Below, piece after piece: positions 50,501 through 51,599 of a stretch of 51,599 bases of DNA. This DNA is from Pseudomonas monteilii NBRC 103158 = DSM 14164 (GTDB lineage: Bacteria > Pseudomonadota > Gammaproteobacteria > Pseudomonadales > Pseudomonadaceae), in the NCBI RefSeq assembly GCF_000730605.1, contig NZ_BBIS01000041.1, positions 1 to 51,599 of the forward strand, written 5' to 3'. Position numbers and translations under genes: made by a program. The notes under the pieces are model-generated. The model was not told the origin of the DNA and made no database searches. It saw nothing but the letters and a program-made list of their open reading frames with translations. Every line of letters begins with the position of its first letter. The first letter of the stretch is position 1.

Positions 50501-51599
50501 GCAGAACCAGACACTGACGGCCAACACGGCAACCATCGTCGATGCCGACGGCCTGAGCAACCCGCAGTTCACCTTCCAGTGGCAGTCCAACCTGGGCCTT
50601 GGTTGGGTCAACATCGCTGGCGCCATCAGCAGCACCTTTGTCCTGACCCAGGCGCAAGTGGGGCAGAACATGCGGGTGGTGGTGAGCTACGTGGATGACT
50701 TCGGTGTGCAGGAAAGCGTTGCCTCCGACATCCTCGACCCGGTGGCCAACGTCAATGATGCCCCGACGGGTGCGGTGTCGATCAGCGACACCACGCCAGA
50801 CGTGGGCCAGGTTTTGACCGCTCTGACCGGCAGTATTGCCGACCTTGATGGGCTGGGTGCGTTCAGCTTCCAGTGGCAGCAAGGTACCGGTGGCGTCTTC
50901 ACCGACATCGTTGGCGCCACTGCGGCCACCTTCACGCCAGGCCTCAACCAGGGAGGCCAGCAATTGCAGGTGATCGTGCGTTACACCGACGCCTTCGGCA
51001 CGCTGGAATCGCTCACCTCGGCGGCGACAACGGCAGTGCCAGGGTTGGCACTGGTTGGCACCAACGGTGCCGATATCCTGATAGGGAGTGCAGGCAATGA
51101 CGTGATCTCGGGCCTGGACGGAGCTGACCAGCTGTTTGGCGGGCTTGGCAACGACGTTCTTGACGGCGGGCTTGGTAACGACATCCTCAACGGCGGGCTC
51201 GGCGCGGATGCCATGACTGGCGGTGCAGGCAACGACACCTTCGTCGTCGACAACGTCGGCGACACGGTAAGCGAAGCGCTTAACGGCGGTGTTGATCTGG
51301 TGCAGACCATCCTGGCCAGCTACACCCTGGGTGCCAATGTTGAAAACCTGACCTATACCGGGGTGGGCAATTTCACCGGAGTTGGTAACATGCTGGACAA
51401 CATCATCATCGGCGGCGCTGGCAACGATGTGCTCAATGGCCGTGAAGGTGCTGACCGCCTGGTGGGAGGTCTGGGCAACGATACCTACGTGGTGGCTAAC
51501 GCTGGGGACCGGGTGGTTGAGTCTGCGGGGGCCGGTACGGATGCCGTGCGTACCGCGCTGGCCAATTATACCCTGAGTGCCAACGTCGAAAACCTGACT
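41565..51599 (+). CDS. pehA: giant secreted RTX protein with two animal-type heme peroxidase modules (PehA-like), 3' end outside window
   Basis: The frame is open from ATG 41565 (GAGGG upstream) to the window end: 3,345 residues without a stop. Module 1 (about 1-900) and module 2 (about 1496-2420) are each a full animal-type heme peroxidase. The distal FGQFFDH has H161 and H1699, the catalytic R and heme-linking E positions in GRVNEN are R426/E429 and R1959/E1962, and the proximal YRFGHS has H550 and H2084. Each is followed by Ca-binding RTX nonapeptides (about 903-972 and 2433-2516). Ig-like YYWQ/FQWQ repeats follow (one after module 1, three after module 2), then a third RTX block from 3166. 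No signal peptide is present, fitting type I export by the divergent operon. It is probably the orthologue of P. putida PehA, a rhizosphere-induced peroxidase; the symbol is by recollection. Confidence 0.88.
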   Translation, partial: MANFSKSDLEFILKQIFIAEAHADGASLIDLLPNSQVPFGLRTVDGSFNNLVAGQSEFGASDNAFLRLLDASYRANYVGTGNVVDSQPRTISNLIVDQTANNPAAVEANGGAAPVMSPGIDGVFGTADDKPVFFIPNVSPDVGLTAGFNAWMTFFGQFFDHGLDLVSKSSTDIVFIPLRPDDPLFVAGSPTNFMVLSRAVRTAGADGVVGTADDSQPNTTSPFVDQSQTYSSHPSHQVFLREYALNAAGDPVATGRLITNRDLGADGKFGTADDGNSENGGMATWAVVKAQARDMLGINLTDADVHSVPLLATDAYGNFLRGPNGMPQVVMRVNNGADGIAGTADDVTQLVEGDRNAPISLANAVSTGHGFLDDIAHNAAPVVVGGVLQADADTAVGNAQPVGPGGNNLTYDNELLDAHYIAGDGRVNENIGLTAVHHVFHSEHNRLVQQTKDTLLAAGDLAFLNEWLIDDVTAIPTTPAGIAALVWDGERLFQAAKFGTEMQYQHLVFEEFARTIQPQIDEFLAPNGYDTSINPAILAEFAHVVYRFGHSMLTETVDRFDPDFNPVSGDPANPDQQLGLIAAFLNPLAFAGSGATADEAAGAIIRGVTRQLGNEIDEFVTEALRNNLLGLPLDLPALNIARGRDTGIPSLNEARREFYAATGDSQLKAYISWVDFADHLKHPASLINFIAAYGTHATITGATTEAAKRAAAVALVLGGDGAPADRLDFLNSTGAYANVTLAGKDGIAGTADDIAGVTVTGVDAIDFWVGGLAEKKMPFGGMLGSSFNFVFETQLEALQNGDRFYYLSRTAGMNFGTELENNSFAKLIMANSDVTHLSNTVFLTPTFTLEVNQANQFTGLGADGKADPTGGIEINGVEIVPLVIRDNPDTVGPDSNFLHYTGEDHVVLGGTAGNDIIISGEGDDTVYGDAGDDVLEGGAGNDAVLGGAGDDIITDSFGDNRLEGNAGNDVIVAGSMLVAGNLILGGDGQDFIITTEDISTTFGGQGDDFILGAKTNLPPTGNEGDDWIEKGTQDGSPGDNFAPLLGDEVVGNDIFVGGGGFDEMIGEGGDDIFVGSDAQDKMDGMSGFDWITNKNDKVGVTVDLSLAALAQPHGNAPNQNAGVFNPVGASPASILDRFAEVEGVSGSNYADVLKGDDVDAVTILNHGGATGSALTNVALIRGLQQFLADAGLPTTGFATGNIMLGGNGSDLIEGRGGDDLIDGDKWLNVRIAVYAPGDVNHTGPEIASFDSMVDMIPFMLDRTYNPGQLKAVREILPGTSTGGAAFDTAIYAGVQSEYVVTQNTKGTADVADDVWTVTDTVAGRDGVDTLLHIERLQFADSQRVLVEGVNAQPTGSPTVLDGNGGAITVGDMLTVSVAGVLDADNVSAGNPTGTLADRSVSYYWQFEADPGSGVFQDIILLPAGDLAFQSADGTSFKVSPDLAGLSLRVKAIYQDAHGTTEVLFSQPTAVVQPGAPVVPTPATPVVDATAGGEGLHMVRSDLNFILAQIKIAEADAAGQDILSLIPNIRAPLGLRAVDGSNNNLMNLNGTDNTQFGAADNVFPRVTDPVFNPAEGAPAGFFGPGSPAIPGTSYQQTSGPVFDSQPRTISNLVVDQTSNNPAAYATAYDPGADGVLNFGTPGNDDVLKDGVRIVASPGMDGQFGTTDDHDVYLFENTAADAGLSAPFNAWMTFFGQFFDHGLDLVTKGGSGTIYIPLQPDDPLYVEGGFTNFMVVTRATNLPGPDGILGNADDIHEHTNTTTPFVDQNQTYSSHPSHQVFLRAYIMTDDGPVATGRLITNRDLGADGKFGTGDDTEIGGMATWKVVKAQARDLLGINLTDADVDNVPLLATDAYGNFIKGPNGYPMVVMKGLDGIAGTADDQQVEGNPLAPLDLTNAVRTGHQFLADIAHNAVPVFSGGVLAPDADDVAGNAVPVNPQTGANLAYDNELLDAHYIAGDGRVNENIGLTAVHAVFHAEHNRLVAQTMDTVLDSGDLAFLNEWLLNPVTALPVTPAEIDALVWNGERLFQAAKFGTEMQYQHLVFEEFARTVQPRVDLFFAPTQVYDVDLDASIVAEFAHTVYRFGHSMLTETVDRFDVDFNVIQDPASANPEQQLGLIAAFLNPLAYAASGVTPEDATSAIVRGVTRQAGNEIDEFVTEALRNNLLGLPLDLPAINIARGRDVGIPSLNAVRRDIFGQTGDTQLKPYTSWVDLVQHLKHPESLINFIAAYGTHSSITGATTLLEKRAAAMALVFGGDGAPADRLDFLNSSGAWANVTLPGKDGVLGTADDLKAVTVTGVDAIDLWIGGLAEAKTPFGGMLGSTFNFVFENQMEKLQDGDRFYYLERTSGLSMNAELESNSFAKLIMANTSATHLPGLVFSDPGFYLELDQSKQYNDGLGNADPLGENGEQVVFRDSPLTVGPDTNYIRYAGVEHIVLGGTNGDDILVSSEGDDTVWGDGGNDRIEGGDGNDQLRGGAGDDIISDMGGDDNIQGGDGNDVLHGGNGVNLIIGGFGNDFIVTGEDASEAIGGQGNDFILGSKANEQDMGNEGDDWIEKGTSDGAPGDNFDPLGNDPIIGHDVFIGGNENDKFNGEGGDDIMVGSLGFGDRYIGGSGYDWATFKDLAQGVTVDYSDRFFDVPPVPGSGASALVRFDIMEGLSGSSHGDFLRGDNEDAASLPTNGATGSVLTNINLINGLSSLLAAGATFYDGGNIILGGSGSDLIEGRGGDDILDGDKWLNVRISVRANSDGTGPEIASFDSMEPMVPFMLNGTYNPGQLVIIREILNGTDSYDTAVFSGVATDYSVVVDGNAVIVTDLVAGRDGVDRLTGIERLQFSDRSQASGVGTAVNAGPTGHLAILDAATGLRDDTPVSGQLLRVTPLAVRDADNVSAANPTGAVNGPVAYYWQVETLPGSGVYEDITFVAAGEVQRATGATYQVTDDVAGLSIRVRAVYQDAKGTLEIVDSSANSAPSAGPTVTGLLVQNQTLTANTATIVDADGLSNPQFTFQWQSNLGLGWVNIAGAISSTFVLTQAQVGQNMRVVVSYVDDFGVQESVASDILDPVANVNDAPTGAVSISDTTPDVGQVLTALTGSIADLDGLGAFSFQWQQGTGGVFTDIVGATAATFTPGLNQGGQQLQVIVRYTDAFGTLESLTSAATTAVPGLALVGTNGADILIGSAGNDVISGLDGADQLFGGLGNDVLDGGLGNDILNGGLGADAMTGGAGNDTFVVDNVGDTVSEALNGGVDLVQTILASYTLGANVENLTYTGVGNFTGVGNMLDNIIIGGAGNDVLNGREGADRLVGGLGNDTYVVANAGDRVVESAGAGTDAVRTALANYTLSANVENLT

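Overview
The window looks like a chromosomal segment of a Pseudomonas putida-group bacterium. It is GC-rich, strong start sites are mostly preceded by AGGA/GGAG, and it carries paired REP-like palindromes of the P. putida type. The gene set also fits what I remember of P. putida KT2440: a 470-residue aromatic amino acid decarboxylase, a 635-residue QuiC fusion, and a giant RTX heme peroxidase beside a type I secretion operon. No tRNA, rRNA, CRISPR array or insertion sequence was seen.

Layout. 1-9.5 kb: the end of a sugar-acid or hydroxyproline type operon (2,5-dioxovalerate dehydrogenase), a small hypothetical gene and a micro-ORF with its own terminator, a soluble PAS hybrid histidine kinase, a MocR regulator divergent from an EamA exporter, a GAF-GGDEF cyclase, glutaminase and a CigR-like exported protein. 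9.5-20.1 kb: a membrane protein behind homocysteine synthase (metY), an SDR, a cytosolic 5'-nucleotidase, small coiled-coil membrane proteins, a LysR/MFS divergent pair, a GST, a DUF3077-like protein, a two-TM protein, a WYL-less HTH regulator and an orphan RelE toxin. 20.1-28.7 kb: a second MocR divergent from an amino acid permease, a small membrane protein overlapping a terminator, trans-aconitate methyltransferase, a DUF2784 protein, and a LysR / organophosphate-type MFS / FAD amine oxidase cluster that may serve aminophosphonates. 28.7-36.4 kb: a YebC-family protein, LysR plus DOPA-type decarboxylase, and a catabolic pair for 3-dehydroshikimate (MHS transporter divergent from QuiC) with a PcaR-like operator between them. 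36.4-51.6 kb: a PAS remnant, a three-gene type I secretion operon (TolC, HlyD, ABC) on the minus strand, and divergently a very large secreted RTX protein with two complete animal-type heme peroxidase modules (PehA-like). It is cut by the window end after 3,345 codons.

How the genes work together. Several regulator/transporter pairs are divergent with visible dyads or direct repeats between them (5.6, 21.6, 25.8 and 33.6 kb), suggesting a set of small catabolic or uptake modules suited to root exudates. QuiC makes protocatechuate, and the operator beside it would tie it to the beta-ketoadipate regulon. The secretion operon next to the peroxidase gene is its obvious export route. Of the unexplained elements, the most interesting are the tandem peroxidase architecture, the micro-ORF at 1.94 kb, the orphan RelE, the HTH-WCX protein without a WYL core, and the MocR with an altered PLP pocket.
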